NCBI GenBank assembly: GCA_021826255.1
Contig: JAKBAZ010000003.1
Coordinates: 1-34,288 of the forward strand
Direction: 5' to 3'
Origin: Actinomycetes bacterium
GTDB taxonomy: Bacteria > Actinomycetota > Acidimicrobiia > Acidimicrobiales > RAAP-2
Length of the DNA stretch: 34,288 bases
A program made the position numbers and the translations under genes. Below, piece after piece: positions 25,338 to 34,288 of the stretch; the first letter of the stretch is position 1, and each line of letters begins with the position of its first letter. The notes under the pieces are model-generated. The model saw only the letters and a list, made by a program, of their open reading frames with translations, was not told the DNA's origin and did no database searches.

Positions 25338-26237
25338 CTACGATGAGGAAGAAGGCCCAGAAACTGCGATTTCGCTGGGTGTCGACACGTCAACCACGTC
25401 CCCCGGAGCGAAACTGGCGTGGGCAATCGCCGAGGCGATGGCCACGAATTTCGCCCCAAGATCACTCGGCGGACCGAGGACGAAAGTCAACGGAGTGGTC
25501 ATCACGAGCGAAACCGAACCCGACGACGACTGGTGAATCTCACGAACTTGGGCGGAAAAGGCCACGGGTAGTTGGGACGCCACGAGGGCCGCGGCCGATC
25601 CCTTCCACACCCACGCCTTCTCCCCCGTCAGACCCAACGGACTCACGAGAGTGGGCAGATTGGCGTTCAGTGGCGCGGAACCCAGGTCCTGACCCTGGTC
25701 ACCCACGTAGAACAACTGGTGGGCTCCGATGAAGGTCACGCCCACGGCGTGAGACTCGCTCACCGCGATGTCCACCCGGTGGGGCCAGTGGGTCACGACG
25801 GAGACTCGATCAATCCAGGGAAACCTGGCGAGGCGCTCGGAAATAGCGCTGCTCGACACGTCGATCATTGCCGGGCGGTTCGCTAGTCCAGAGGCCGCGA
25901 TCACCTGAGCCGCACTCTCGTGGATCTCCCCCGTCACGACGACGTCAGTGACAGAAAAATAGGACGAGTGCAGGACGACGTCACCACCTTTGGCGAGAGC
26001 TCCCGCCACCAGGGCGAGAGCGACGACCACCACGACGCGCCGAACGCGGCGCCGGCGACGGGGTCGGGCGATCTCCACCACGTTGTCGCTCGACGAGACC
26101 TCAGGGCGTTCGCGCCGACGGGGTGCTCGACCCCGTCGCGGCGACGTCGCCGTGGGCTTGGAGGGTGACCGAACGGGACGAGTCTTCTTCGAGCGGGACT
26201 TTTCGTCATCACTCGACACCAGGGGCTTGCGACTCAC
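25338..26237 (-). CDS. ftsQ: Cell division protein FtsQ/DivIB
   Basis: Basic cytoplasmic N-terminus, one TM, POTRA-like YFSVTDVVVTGEIHESAAQVIAASGL, FPWIDRVSVVTHWPHRVDIAVSE. Confidence 0.9.
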   Translation of the reverse strand: MSRKPLVSSDDEKSRSKKTRPVRSPSKPTATSPRRGRAPRRRERPEVSSSDNVVEIARPRRRRRVRRVVVVVALALVAGALAKGGDVVLHSSYFSVTDVVVTGEIHESAAQVIAASGLANRPAMIDVSSSAISERLARFPWIDRVSVVTHWPHRVDIAVSESHAVGVTFIGAHQLFYVGDQGQDLGSAPLNANLPTLVSPLGLTGEKAWVWKGSAAALVASQLPVAFSAQVREIHQSSSGSVSLVMTTPLTFVLGPPSDLGAKFVAIASAIAHASFAPGDVVDVSTPSEIAVSGPSSSS

Positions 26238-27133
26238 CAGGGAGCCTCCACGCCAATGAAGCGATGTTCAGTCTCGAGCGTGACGCCGCACTCGTGTCGC
26301 ACTCGATCTCGCATATGGATCATGAGATCAATCACCTCGCTCGCGCCGGTCCCGGGCTCACAGAGGATGAAGTTCGCGTGCTTCGTCGACACCACCGCTC
26401 CCCCGCGGCGAGCACCCTTCACGCCGGCGACCTCGAGAAGGCGCGCGGCGTGGTCGCCCGGAGGATTCGTAAAGACGCTGCCGGCGTTTCGCCCCCCGGG
26501 CTGATGCTCCCGTCGCCAGCGCACGATCTCACGGAGCCGCTCGGCCGACTCGTCAGGGTCACCTGGCACCAGGCGAATCTCGGCTTCGAGAACCACGTCG
26601 TCGTCCGACAGGGCCGAATGACGATAGGTCAACTCGAGTTCGGACGCGGAGATCCACTCGATCCTCCCGTGACGCCAGAGCGCCACTCGGGAGAGCACAC
26701 TCGCGGTGTCGGCTCCGTGACCCCCCGCGTTCATCACGACCGCCCCCCCGACACTCCCGGGGATTCCGACCGCCCACTCAAATCCGGTCCACCCGGCCGA
26801 GCTCAACCGACGGGCCGCCACCGGGAGAGCGAGTCCGGCCCCGAGTCGGGCGAGCCCGGTCTCGTCGACCGACATGGCGCCCCACTCGCCTTCAAGAGAG
26901 ACAATGGTCATTCGTGCGCACCCCGGACCCAGTACCACGTTGGAGCCCTGGCCGAGAGTTCGCCACGGGTGTCCGAGAGCTTCGATGACCTCGTCGAGTC
27001 CCTCGAGGTCGTCGCGCGAGCGAACGCTCAGCACCGTAGAGGCCCGGGCGTTTAATCCGTAGGTGGAGCGTGACGAGAGGTCGACGTCGTGAGCAACCCG
27101 CGGGTCGTCATCGAAGCGGGTGCTCGAACTCAA
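26234..27133 (-). CDS. murB: UDP-N-acetylmuramate dehydrogenase MurB
   Basis: TLGQGSNVVLGPGCARMTIV, FEWAVGIPGSVGGAVVMNAGGHG, AGSVFTNPPGDHAARLLEVAGVKG. Confidence 0.95.
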   Translation of the reverse strand: MSSSTRFDDDPRVAHDVDLSSRSTYGLNARASTVLSVRSRDDLEGLDEVIEALGHPWRTLGQGSNVVLGPGCARMTIVSLEGEWGAMSVDETGLARLGAGLALPVAARRLSSAGWTGFEWAVGIPGSVGGAVVMNAGGHGADTASVLSRVALWRHGRIEWISASELELTYRHSALSDDDVVLEAEIRLVPGDPDESAERLREIVRWRREHQPGGRNAGSVFTNPPGDHAARLLEVAGVKGARRGGAVVSTKHANFILCEPGTGASEVIDLMIHMRDRVRHECGVTLETEHRFIGVEAPW

Positions 27134-28488
27134 CGTGACACCCCGAGAAGGGTAGCGACGTCGGGAACGTCCCCCGCGCCCACGAGGAGGAGAAGGTCCC
27201 CCGGGCCGTTCTCCTCGACGGCCCGAGCGGCGTCGGAGAGTTCTGGGGCGTACACCACTCGAGGAACTCGCCCCCGTCGGCGCAACGCCTCGGCGACGTA
27301 CTCTCCAGTGACGCCCGACGAATTGATCTCACCCGCCGAGTAGATGTCAGTCACAATGACGAGTTCCACCCCGTCAAAAGCGGGAGCGAAATCCTCACCC
27401 ACTTCGAGGGTTCGGGTGTAACGGTGGGGCTGAAAGACGACGACGGGTAACTGGTAGCCCGACGTCCACGCCGTGGAGAGCGTTGAGGCGATTTCTGCAG
27501 GGAGGTGGGCGTAATCGATGACCACGTCGGCGTCGCGCCATCGCCCCACGCGCTCAAATCGGCGCGGAGCCCCCCGAAACGCTGAGAGCCCCTCCGTGAC
27601 CGTATCGTTCGCTACCCCGTGGGCGAGGGCTAACGTCGCCACTAGTGCCGCATCAAGGAACGAATGATTCCCGGCAACTCCGAGACCTATATCGAGCGAT
27701 CCCCAGGGCGAGGTGAGGGTTCCCGAGACCCGAAAGGGCCCGGAGGAGACTCGTTCGAGTTCCACGTCACACCCCGACCCGGGCGGGCCGACTCTGATGA
27801 GTGGACGCGACACCGAATCGGCCACCGCCCGCGCACCCTCGTCGGGCTGGTACACGACGACCGGTCCACGGGTGCGTTCCACCACGTCAGCGAAGGCGGC
27901 GCGCAGGTGTGCGACGTCCCCGTAGTAGTCCAAGTGATCAACGTCCACGTTCAACACGACGAGACCCGCGGGAGTGATCTCGGTGAAGGCGCCGTAGCTT
28001 TCGTCAAGTTCGAGGGCGAGGGGACCTCCCCCGAAGTGACCAGACCGTCCCAGTCCGCGCACGTCGGCTCCCACGATCCACGAGGCGGGACCGGCGCTGG
28101 CGAGGACGTGAGCCAGCATGGACGTGGCCGTCGTCTTGCCGTGGGTCCCCGTCACCGCCAGTACGTCTCGGCCGTCGGCGAGCGCGGCGAGCAGGCGGCG
28201 TCGGGGAAGTAGTTCGCACCCGGCCACTCGAGCCGCGTCGAGTTCGCCGTGGTTCTCCCTCACCGCCGGCGACCAGAGAACGACGTCGACGTTACTTACG
28301 TGAGAGTCATCGTGGCCGCACACGACGTCAATGTGATTCGCGCGAAGTTCGTCGAGTACCGCGGACTCGCGAGCGTCGCACCCGCTCACGAGACAGCCCC
28401 ACTCACGGAGATAGTGAGCGAGGGCGCTCATGCCGGCCCCGCCAACGCCGAGTACGTGAACCCGAGCACCCGGACGTAAGCGGCTCAC
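27130..28488 (-). CDS. murC: UDP-N-acetylmuramate-L-alanine ligase MurC
   Basis: HVLGVGGAGMSALAHYLREWGCLVSGCD, VTGTHGKTTATSMLAHVL, VVFQPHRYTRT. Confidence 0.96.
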   Translation of the reverse strand: MSRLRPGARVHVLGVGGAGMSALAHYLREWGCLVSGCDARESAVLDELRANHIDVVCGHDDSHVSNVDVVLWSPAVRENHGELDAARVAGCELLPRRRLLAALADGRDVLAVTGTHGKTTATSMLAHVLASAGPASWIVGADVRGLGRSGHFGGGPLALELDESYGAFTEITPAGLVVLNVDVDHLDYYGDVAHLRAAFADVVERTRGPVVVYQPDEGARAVADSVSRPLIRVGPPGSGCDVELERVSSGPFRVSGTLTSPWGSLDIGLGVAGNHSFLDAALVATLALAHGVANDTVTEGLSAFRGAPRRFERVGRWRDADVVIDYAHLPAEIASTLSTAWTSGYQLPVVVFQPHRYTRTLEVGEDFAPAFDGVELVIVTDIYSAGEINSSGVTGEYVAEALRRRGRVPRVVYAPELSDAARAVEENGPGDLLLLVGAGDVPDVATLLGVSR

Positions 28489-29588
28489 CTTGCCACCTCG
28501 AGGATGACGTTGGCAATTCGCTGCGAGGCGTCGGGACGCCCGAGAGCTCGAGCGGCGTCGGCCATGGCGGCACGAGTCGTGGGTTCGAAGAGACGCTCGA
28601 GAGCGAGTTCGAGCGTTGCTGGAGAGAGATCCTGATCAGCAACGACCAGCGCGGCGCCCGACGAGGCCAGCTGACGCGCGTTCACGCTCTGGTGGTCGCC
28701 CGGTGCTCCGGGCAGGGGCACGATCACTGCGGGAATACCGAGAGAACAGAGCTCCGCGACCGTAGTGGCCCCGGCGCGCGTGACGGCGACGTCGGCGAGG
28801 GCCCACCAGAACGTCATATCCCCGTAGGGCACTACGCGGTAGTCGAAGGACCCCTCGACTCCCGCTCGGTAGCGCTCGAAGTCTCGTCGACCGGTGATGT
28901 GGACCAGGGTCACTCCCGAGCGATCACGCCACGACAGCGCCAAGTTCCTCACGGCGTCGTTCACGCTGCGGGCCCCCAACGATCCCGACATGACCACGAC
29001 GACCAAGTTCTGCGGGTCAATCGGGGGGTCGATCTCGGTCCGACGGAGTCGGCGGGCCTCCTCGCTCCGATCGAGGTGACGAAGGGAACGGCGCAGGGGC
29101 GCGCCCGTCACCACTCCTCCCCCGGGGCCCGCGAAGGCCCGGCATCGTTCGGTCGCCAGTCGCGAGAGAAGCCGATTCGTCAAACTCGGAGCCGCGTCGA
29201 GATCGACGAGGACGAGGGGCCGACGACAGACCCACGCGGCGAACGAGGTCGCCGCGGCGGCGTAACCACCGACCGAGACCACGACACGTGGTCGGTCGCG
29301 AATCGTCCAGTAGAGGGACGTCACCACCGCTACCGCGAGCCCGCCAAGCGCTCGCACATTGTCGCGCACCGCTGACGCCGAGAGCGAGCGCCGCAGACCG
29401 CGCCCCGGGAGGAGGCGACGAGCGAATCGACTGTCGGCGAGAATAATCGCGTCTTGGCCACGCTGGGAGCCCACGAGAAGAACGTCCTCGTAGTCGAGGC
29501 CGCTTTCCACGAGGGACTCGGCGATCGCCAGCATCGGATAGAGGTGGCCACCGGTGCCACCGCCCGTGATAACGACCGGCCCTCTCAC
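28485..29588 (-). CDS. murG: MurG (UDP-GlcNAc:lipid I GlcNAc transferase)
   Basis: VVITGGGTGGHLYPMLAIAESL; RAGATTVAELCSLGIPAVIVPLPGAPGDHQSVNARQLASSGAALV. GTG at 29588 overlaps the ftsW stop (GTGA). Confidence 0.95.
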   Translation of the reverse strand: MRGPVVITGGGTGGHLYPMLAIAESLVESGLDYEDVLLVGSQRGQDAIILADSRFARRLLPGRGLRRSLSASAVRDNVRALGGLAVAVVTSLYWTIRDRPRVVVSVGGYAAAATSFAAWVCRRPLVLVDLDAAPSLTNRLLSRLATERCRAFAGPGGGVVTGAPLRRSLRHLDRSEEARRLRRTEIDPPIDPQNLVVVVMSGSLGARSVNDAVRNLALSWRDRSGVTLVHITGRRDFERYRAGVEGSFDYRVVPYGDMTFWWALADVAVTRAGATTVAELCSLGIPAVIVPLPGAPGDHQSVNARQLASSGAALVVADQDLSPATLELALERLFEPTTRAAMADAARALGRPDASQRIANVILEVAR

Positions 29589-30844
29589 CGGCGAGGAACC
29601 CGCACGGGAGTTCGGGGGCGCGTCGGCGACCTTAAGGGAGCCTCCCGCGACGACACCCGCCTCTCGTGACGATTGACGATGAGTAGCGTGGGACCCCGTC
29701 GAGTATCGCGCGCGACACTGTAGAGAACTGCGACGGCCGCTAGCTGAACGATGAGCGCACTTCCGCCGTAGCTGAAGAAGGGCAGGGGAATCCCGGTGAC
29801 CGGCCAGAGTCCGACCACCGAGGCCATGTTGAGAAGAGCCTCTCCACAGATCCACCACGTCACGCCGGCCGCCAAGAGTCGATTGCGATCGCTCGAGGCG
29901 CGAGCGGAGATTCGCATTCCGACGAACAAGAAGGCGAGGAAGAGCCCGAGGACCAAGAGGGTTCCGATGAGCCCCAACTCCTCACCGAGTATCGAGAAAA
30001 TGAAGTCGGTGTGGGGGTTAGGCAACAGCCCCCACTTCTCACGACTCTGCCCAAATCCGAGTCCACTGACTCCGCCCGCGCCGAGTCCGATTTTCGATTG
30101 CTGGAGCTGGTAGTTAGCTCCCGCCAATTGGCTCGAGGGGTGCAAGAAGGCGGTGAGACGCTGGAGGGAGTAGCGTCCGCGTGCGCTCTGGGCGTACAGG
30201 AGAAGGCCCCCCACCGCGCTCGCCAGTCCCCAACCGACGAAACGTTGCTCCAGTCCGGCGAGGAGCAACACCACCACCACGATGGACGCGATGATGGACG
30301 ACGTCCCGATGTCGGATCCGTAGAGAACGAGGAGGAGGACGAGGCCCACGGGGGAGAGATACTTCACCAGGCTGCGCGGTTCATTCAAGTGCTGGCGAAA
30401 GCGCTCGAGAACCCACACGGCGTAGAAGAGAACGGCCAATTTGGCGAACTCGGATGGTTGCACCGTGAATCCCGCCACCCGAATCCAGCGTCGTCCGCCG
30501 TTCACCGAGGTGCCCACCGCCGCCACCGCCATCAGTCCCGCGACCGCCGCACCCATCAGATACGGGGCGGCGCGGACGAGGAGGTCGAGATCGAATCGAG
30601 TGACGATGTAGAACGTCATCACCCCCAAGAAGAGGTACAGAACTTCTCGGACCAGAATGCCGTAGGGCGAACCGGTCGAGAGGGTCTCAATGGCGCTCGA
30701 CGCCGAGGCCACCATGACGACGCCGCCCGTGCAGAGCAGAGCCGTCAGCACCACGAGGGAGTGCCCGAGAGTATGGCGCGCGGGACGCTCCGGGGAGTCT
30801 GGTCCCGTACGGCGAGGGCGCCGAAGGAGTTCGCGAATCATCAC
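29585..30844 (-). CDS. ftsW: SEDS peptidoglycan polymerase FtsW
   Basis: 419 aa. NGGRRWIRVAGFTVQPSEFAKLAVLFYAVW; TDFIFSILGEELGLIGTLLVL; GIPLPFFSYGGSALI. Confidence 0.95.
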   Translation of the reverse strand: MMIRELLRRPRRTGPDSPERPARHTLGHSLVVLTALLCTGGVVMVASASSAIETLSTGSPYGILVREVLYLFLGVMTFYIVTRFDLDLLVRAAPYLMGAAVAGLMAVAAVGTSVNGGRRWIRVAGFTVQPSEFAKLAVLFYAVWVLERFRQHLNEPRSLVKYLSPVGLVLLLVLYGSDIGTSSIIASIVVVVLLLAGLEQRFVGWGLASAVGGLLLYAQSARGRYSLQRLTAFLHPSSQLAGANYQLQQSKIGLGAGGVSGLGFGQSREKWGLLPNPHTDFIFSILGEELGLIGTLLVLGLFLAFLFVGMRISARASSDRNRLLAAGVTWWICGEALLNMASVVGLWPVTGIPLPFFSYGGSALIVQLAAVAVLYSVARDTRRGPTLLIVNRHERRVSSREAPLRSPTRPRTPVRVPRR

Positions 30845-31875
30845 ACCACCTTCGCAATCTTCAAAAAGTCACCGTAAAAGGCGCCCAGTCCGAGGGCGGC
30901 TAGGAGACCCGCGAGAATCCAAAAGCGAATGATCACCGTGACTTCGGGCCAACCCTTTAACTCGAAATGGTGGTGGAAGGGAGCCATGCGAAAGAGCCGG
31001 CGCCCAAAAACTCGGTAGGAGAAGACCTGCAGAATGACCGAGGAGGTCTCCGCCACGAAGAGCCCTCCGATGACCGGTAAGAGGAGGTCGAGGTTCATCA
31101 GCAAACACAACGATCCAAGAGCGGCACCGATGGCGAGAGATCCCGTATCGCCCATGTAGATGCGCGCCGGGGCGGCGTTCCACCACAAGAACCCGAGGCA
31201 GGCTCCAACGAGGGCGGTGGCGACGAGGCTCAAGTCGAGGGCGGAGGGGAGATGGTAGATCGCGAAGTGACGAAACTGCCAGTATCCGATGATGGAGAGC
31301 ACCCCGAAGGCGAACGTGCCCGAGCCCGCCGCTAGGCCGTCCAAGCCGTCAGTCAGATTGACCGCGTTGGACGTGGAGACAATGACGAGTATCGCCATCA
31401 GCGCCCAGCCCCAGGTACTCAAGGGCCACCCGGGCAGGGAGAACCGCGTGAAGGACAACGTGGTGTGAACGTGAATCCACCCCACGGCGAGTGCGGCGAA
31501 GACGACAGCAATCAGAAGTTGCCCGAAGAACTTGCCCCGTTTGTTGAGTCCGAGATTACGAGAGTGACGAATCGCGAGGTAGTCATCGACGAAACCCACG
31601 ATGCTAGTGGCGAGTGTCACGGCCACGGTAAGAACTCCGCTGCGCGTGAACTCCACCGCCGTGCCCACGTGACCCATGACGTACCCGACAATCATCGCCA
31701 GAACGATGACGACACCACCCATGGTCGGGGTTCCCGCTTTCACGAGGTGCGATGCGGGGGCATCTTCTCGAATATTTTGACCCAGACTGCGTCGACGAAC
31801 GAACCGAATCCAGCCCGGGGTCACGAAGAGCGCGAAGAGGAACGCCAGTCCGCCCGACTCCATCAAACTCAACAT
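30841..31875 (-). CDS. mraY: Phospho-N-acetylmuramoyl-pentapeptide-transferase MraY
   Basis: KAGTPTMGGVVIVLAMIVGY; NAVNLTDGLDGLAAGSG; MGDTGSLAIGAALG; MAPFHHHFELKGWPE. Confidence 0.97.
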   Translation of the reverse strand: MLSLMESGGLAFLFALFVTPGWIRFVRRRSLGQNIREDAPASHLVKAGTPTMGGVVIVLAMIVGYVMGHVGTAVEFTRSGVLTVAVTLATSIVGFVDDYLAIRHSRNLGLNKRGKFFGQLLIAVVFAALAVGWIHVHTTLSFTRFSLPGWPLSTWGWALMAILVIVSTSNAVNLTDGLDGLAAGSGTFAFGVLSIIGYWQFRHFAIYHLPSALDLSLVATALVGACLGFLWWNAAPARIYMGDTGSLAIGAALGSLCLLMNLDLLLPVIGGLFVAETSSVILQVFSYRVFGRRLFRMAPFHHHFELKGWPEVTVIIRFWILAGLLAALGLGAFYGDFLKIAKVV

Positions 31876-33275
31876 GCGCGCTTCCTCAACTCTTGAGCCA
31901 CGACCTCGAGGTCACTAAAGGGCTCTTCACGGTCGGCGAAGACTTGGACCCGCTCGTGACCCTTTCCGGCCACAATCACCACGTCTCCGTCGTCAGCCAG
32001 CCCAATCGCCCTCGCGATGGCCTCCGCCCGATCGACAATTCTCTCCACCTCAGCCCCGGGGACAACCCCCGCCATAACCTCGTCAATAATGGCATCCGGA
32101 GACTCGCGACGCGGGTTATCCGAGGTCACGATGGTGATGTTGGAGCCTCTCGAAGCGACCTCGCCCATGAGGGGACGCTTACCGCGATCTCGATCACCTC
32201 CGCACCCGAACACAGTAATGAGACGACCCGTACTCACGGATCGCACATCGGTGATTAACCGTTCGAGTCCGTCGGGCGTGTGGGCGTAGTCCACCACCAC
32301 GTCCACTCCCCCGGCCCGCTGCACGTTGAAGCGACCCTCCACGGGAGTCAGGCGGCTCACCCCCTCCACGACGGTCTCCTCCGAAAGTCCCAGTTCCACC
32401 GCGGCGCTCATAGCGAGCAAGAGATTGTCGACGTTGTACCCACCCACGAGGGGACTCGACACCACGCGCCCCCGCCACAAGAACGTCGTGCCGAGCAGGG
32501 TGCCCACGACGTCTGAGGCGTCGTCACGAGAGACGCGAAGTACGGGGAGGGCAGCGGTCTCGGCGAGGCGCTCTCCGTAGCCGTTATCACTCCACACCAC
32601 CGCTCGTGTGGCGTAGTTGGGGGTGAACAGTCGGGCCTTGGCGAGAAAGTACTCCTCCATTGAACCGTGGTAGTCGAGGTGATCTCGGCTGAGGTTAGTG
32701 AACACCGCGAGGTCGAAGTGCAGCCCCTTCACCCGATCCTGGACGAGGGCGTGAGATGACACTTCGACCACCACGGTGGGAGGTTCAGCCTGATCCCCGA
32801 AGTGCTGGCGCCACTGGCGAAGGTGTCGGTAGAGCTCGGGCGCGGCGGGTGTCGTACGCGCCTGCGTGAGCGTACCGATGACTCCACTCGGATGACCCGA
32901 GAAGTTCAAGAGATGGCCGATGAGCGTGCTCACGGTGGTTTTACCGTTCGTCCCCGTCACTCCGACCAATCGCAGTTCACGCTCGGGGTGGCCCGTAATG
33001 TCGGCCGCCAGTCGCGCGCTCTCGTCCCCCAACTGGTCAGGGGAAATCACGATTTCGGGAACGGGCAGACCGTGGGAGCGAGTCGTCACAATCGCCGAGG
33101 CCCCCCGAGCCAGTGCGTCATCGATGTGCCGGCGTCGTTCGTCGTCTGATGGCGACCACGCGATAAAGAGGGAGCCGAATTCGCAGCGACGAGAGTCAAG
33201 TTCGACGGACAGGATTTCGGTGGTGGCCGCGTCGAGGTCCAGACTCGCCAGGGGAAAGAGATCGCCGAGATGCAT
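31869..33275 (-). CDS. murE: MurE, UDP-MurNAc-L-Ala-D-Glu:meso-DAP ligase (predicted specificity)
   Basis: VTGTNGKTTVSTLIGHLL; DYAHTPDGLERLI; TSDNPRRESPDAII with DNPR motif of DAP-adding MurE. Confidence 0.95.
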   Translation of the reverse strand: MHLGDLFPLASLDLDAATTEILSVELDSRRCEFGSLFIAWSPSDDERRRHIDDALARGASAIVTTRSHGLPVPEIVISPDQLGDESARLAADITGHPERELRLVGVTGTNGKTTVSTLIGHLLNFSGHPSGVIGTLTQARTTPAAPELYRHLRQWRQHFGDQAEPPTVVVEVSSHALVQDRVKGLHFDLAVFTNLSRDHLDYHGSMEEYFLAKARLFTPNYATRAVVWSDNGYGERLAETAALPVLRVSRDDASDVVGTLLGTTFLWRGRVVSSPLVGGYNVDNLLLAMSAAVELGLSEETVVEGVSRLTPVEGRFNVQRAGGVDVVVDYAHTPDGLERLITDVRSVSTGRLITVFGCGGDRDRGKRPLMGEVASRGSNITIVTSDNPRRESPDAIIDEVMAGVVPGAEVERIVDRAEAIARAIGLADDGDVVIVAGKGHERVQVFADREEPFSDLEVVAQELRKRAC

Positions 33276-34288
33276 CAGGTCACATCCGAGGCAAACGAGG
33301 CACTTCCGGGGAGCGGGTGGATGACGACTCCGCTCGAGGGGATGCCGTAGTGACGAAGGGCGTAGCTCATTACCTCTTTAAAAACGGGCGCCGCCGCTGA
33401 ACCACCGTAGATAGTGGTGAGGGGGCGCTCGATCAGCACAATCATGGACAACACCGGCTTGTTGGCCGGGGCGAATCCGACGAACGACGCGTCGAAGTAG
33501 GGCGTGTAGGCGGCGTGACCCGGATACGGGATGGAGGATGTTCCCGTCTTTCCAGCCACTTCGTAGCCGGGAATAATGGCGTTCGTTCCCGTGCCCTGAA
33601 GTACCACCTGCTCCAGCATCTTGGTGAGGGTGCTCGAGACGGCGGGGGTTAACACCGGTCGGCTCGGTACAGCGGGTGCCGGCACGACGCGCCCAGAGGG
33701 GCCGACGTAGCCTCGGACCAATCGGGGCTCCACGAACGTTCCGTTATTGGCGACGGTGTTGTATGCGTCCAGAACTTGAATGGCCGGAACGGCGTCGGTC
33801 TGCCCGATGGGAAGTGACGCCGCGTCACTGGCGTACCAGGTGGCGGCGGACACCAGCAGTCCGGGAGTCTCCCCCGGGAAATTCGTCGCCGTCACCTGCC
33901 CGAAGCCCAGGCGCTCCACCTGAGCCAAGATGCCCGCTTCGCCGACGCGCTGGCCAATTTCGTACGTCCCAATGTTGGACGACTGAGCGATGATCTGTGT
34001 CGCGGTCAACACCTCGGTTCCGTGAGGTTCCGCGTCGTGGAACATGTAGTTTCCGACCATGACTCCACCGGGAACGGTGAAGCGGGTCGTCGGAGTAATG
34101 AGACCTTCATTGAGGGCCGCCGAAAACGTCACGAGTTTGAAGACCGATCCGGGCTCGTAGGCCTGAGTAAAGGGAAGATTGTTGATCGTCTGATCAATTC
34201 CCGGAACTCCGATGGAGGTCCCCCACGACGGAATCGGGCCGAGCACCCCGGGATTCTGCTTGGTATTGACGAGCGCCGAGTATGAACG
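33275..34288 (-). CDS. ftsI: FtsI/PBP2-type transpeptidase, C-terminal part (5' end outside window)
   Basis: Frame stays open to the window edge. SxxK (EPGSVFK), SxN (QSSNIG), KTG (AGKTGTSS) motifs; position upstream of murE. Confidence 0.93.
   Translation of the reverse strand, partial: RSYSALVNTKQNPGVLGPIPSWGTSIGVPGIDQTINNLPFTQAYEPGSVFKLVTFSAALNEGLITPTTRFTVPGGVMVGNYMFHDAEPHGTEVLTATQIIAQSSNIGTYEIGQRVGEAGILAQVERLGFGQVTATNFPGETPGLLVSAATWYASDAASLPIGQTDAVPAIQVLDAYNTVANNGTFVEPRLVRGYVGPSGRVVPAPAVPSRPVLTPAVSSTLTKMLEQVVLQGTGTNAIIPGYEVAGKTGTSSIPYPGHAAYTPYFDASFVGFAPANKPVLSMIVLIERPLTTIYGGSAAAPVFKEVMSYALRHYGIPSSGVVIHPLPGSASFASDVT

Noticed and set aside
24309-25346. 345-aa plus-strand ORF
   Set aside because: Antisense to ftsZ; His/Arg/Asp-rich shadow frame.
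26123-27055. 310-aa plus-strand ORF
   Set aside because: Antisense to murB; no domain.
29589-29858. 90-codon N-terminal extension of the murG ORF
   Set aside because: Overlaps ftsW; GTG 29588 forms a GTGA overlap and the Rossmann start VVITGGGTGGH follows immediately.
1-34288. CRISPR arrays, transposons, toxin-antitoxin, phage or BGC signatures
   Set aside because: Looked for repeat-spacer periodicity, transposase/integrase motifs, small paired ORFs and tRNA-like cloverleafs; none was convincing. The only periodic repeat is the 81-bp coding repeat at 21281-21560.

Overview
High-GC actinobacterial chromosome segment (probably Acidimicrobiia-like; inferred from gene content only). Left third (about 1-10.3 kb): a carbohydrate uptake and catabolism locus with two complete sugar ABC transporters, each having a single-domain ATPase, plus a LacI-family repressor, a PfkB kinase and a Gfo/Idh/MocA oxidoreductase. 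Middle: a YyaL/DUF255 protein, a coupled orphan ORF, a GNAT-like orphan, dnaE (Pol III alpha) downstream of a bacterial proteasome activator (Bpa) homologue, an Rrf2 regulator and a group-2-like sigma-70 factor. Right half (about 19.3-34.3 kb): a minus-strand division and cell wall (dcw) cluster, ftsI(partial)-murE-mraY-ftsW-murG-murC-murB-ftsQ-ftsZ-yggS-sepF-yggT-divIVA-dksA-like-lspA-rluD, which lacks murD and murF. No rRNA, tRNA, CRISPR array, transposase, phage gene or recognisable defence system was seen. Most of the window is core genome and I do not see a clearly new multi-gene system. The best leads are: (i) matching LacI operators GAYAACGTTGTC on both sides of the repressor gene, one abutting a near-consensus promoter; (ii) a histone-H1-like/KE-repeat/DksA zinc-finger protein with an 81-bp tandem repeat; (iii) a bpa-dnaE gene pair; (iv) the dcw cluster without murD/murF and with a structured ftsZ leader; (v) orphan ORFs.
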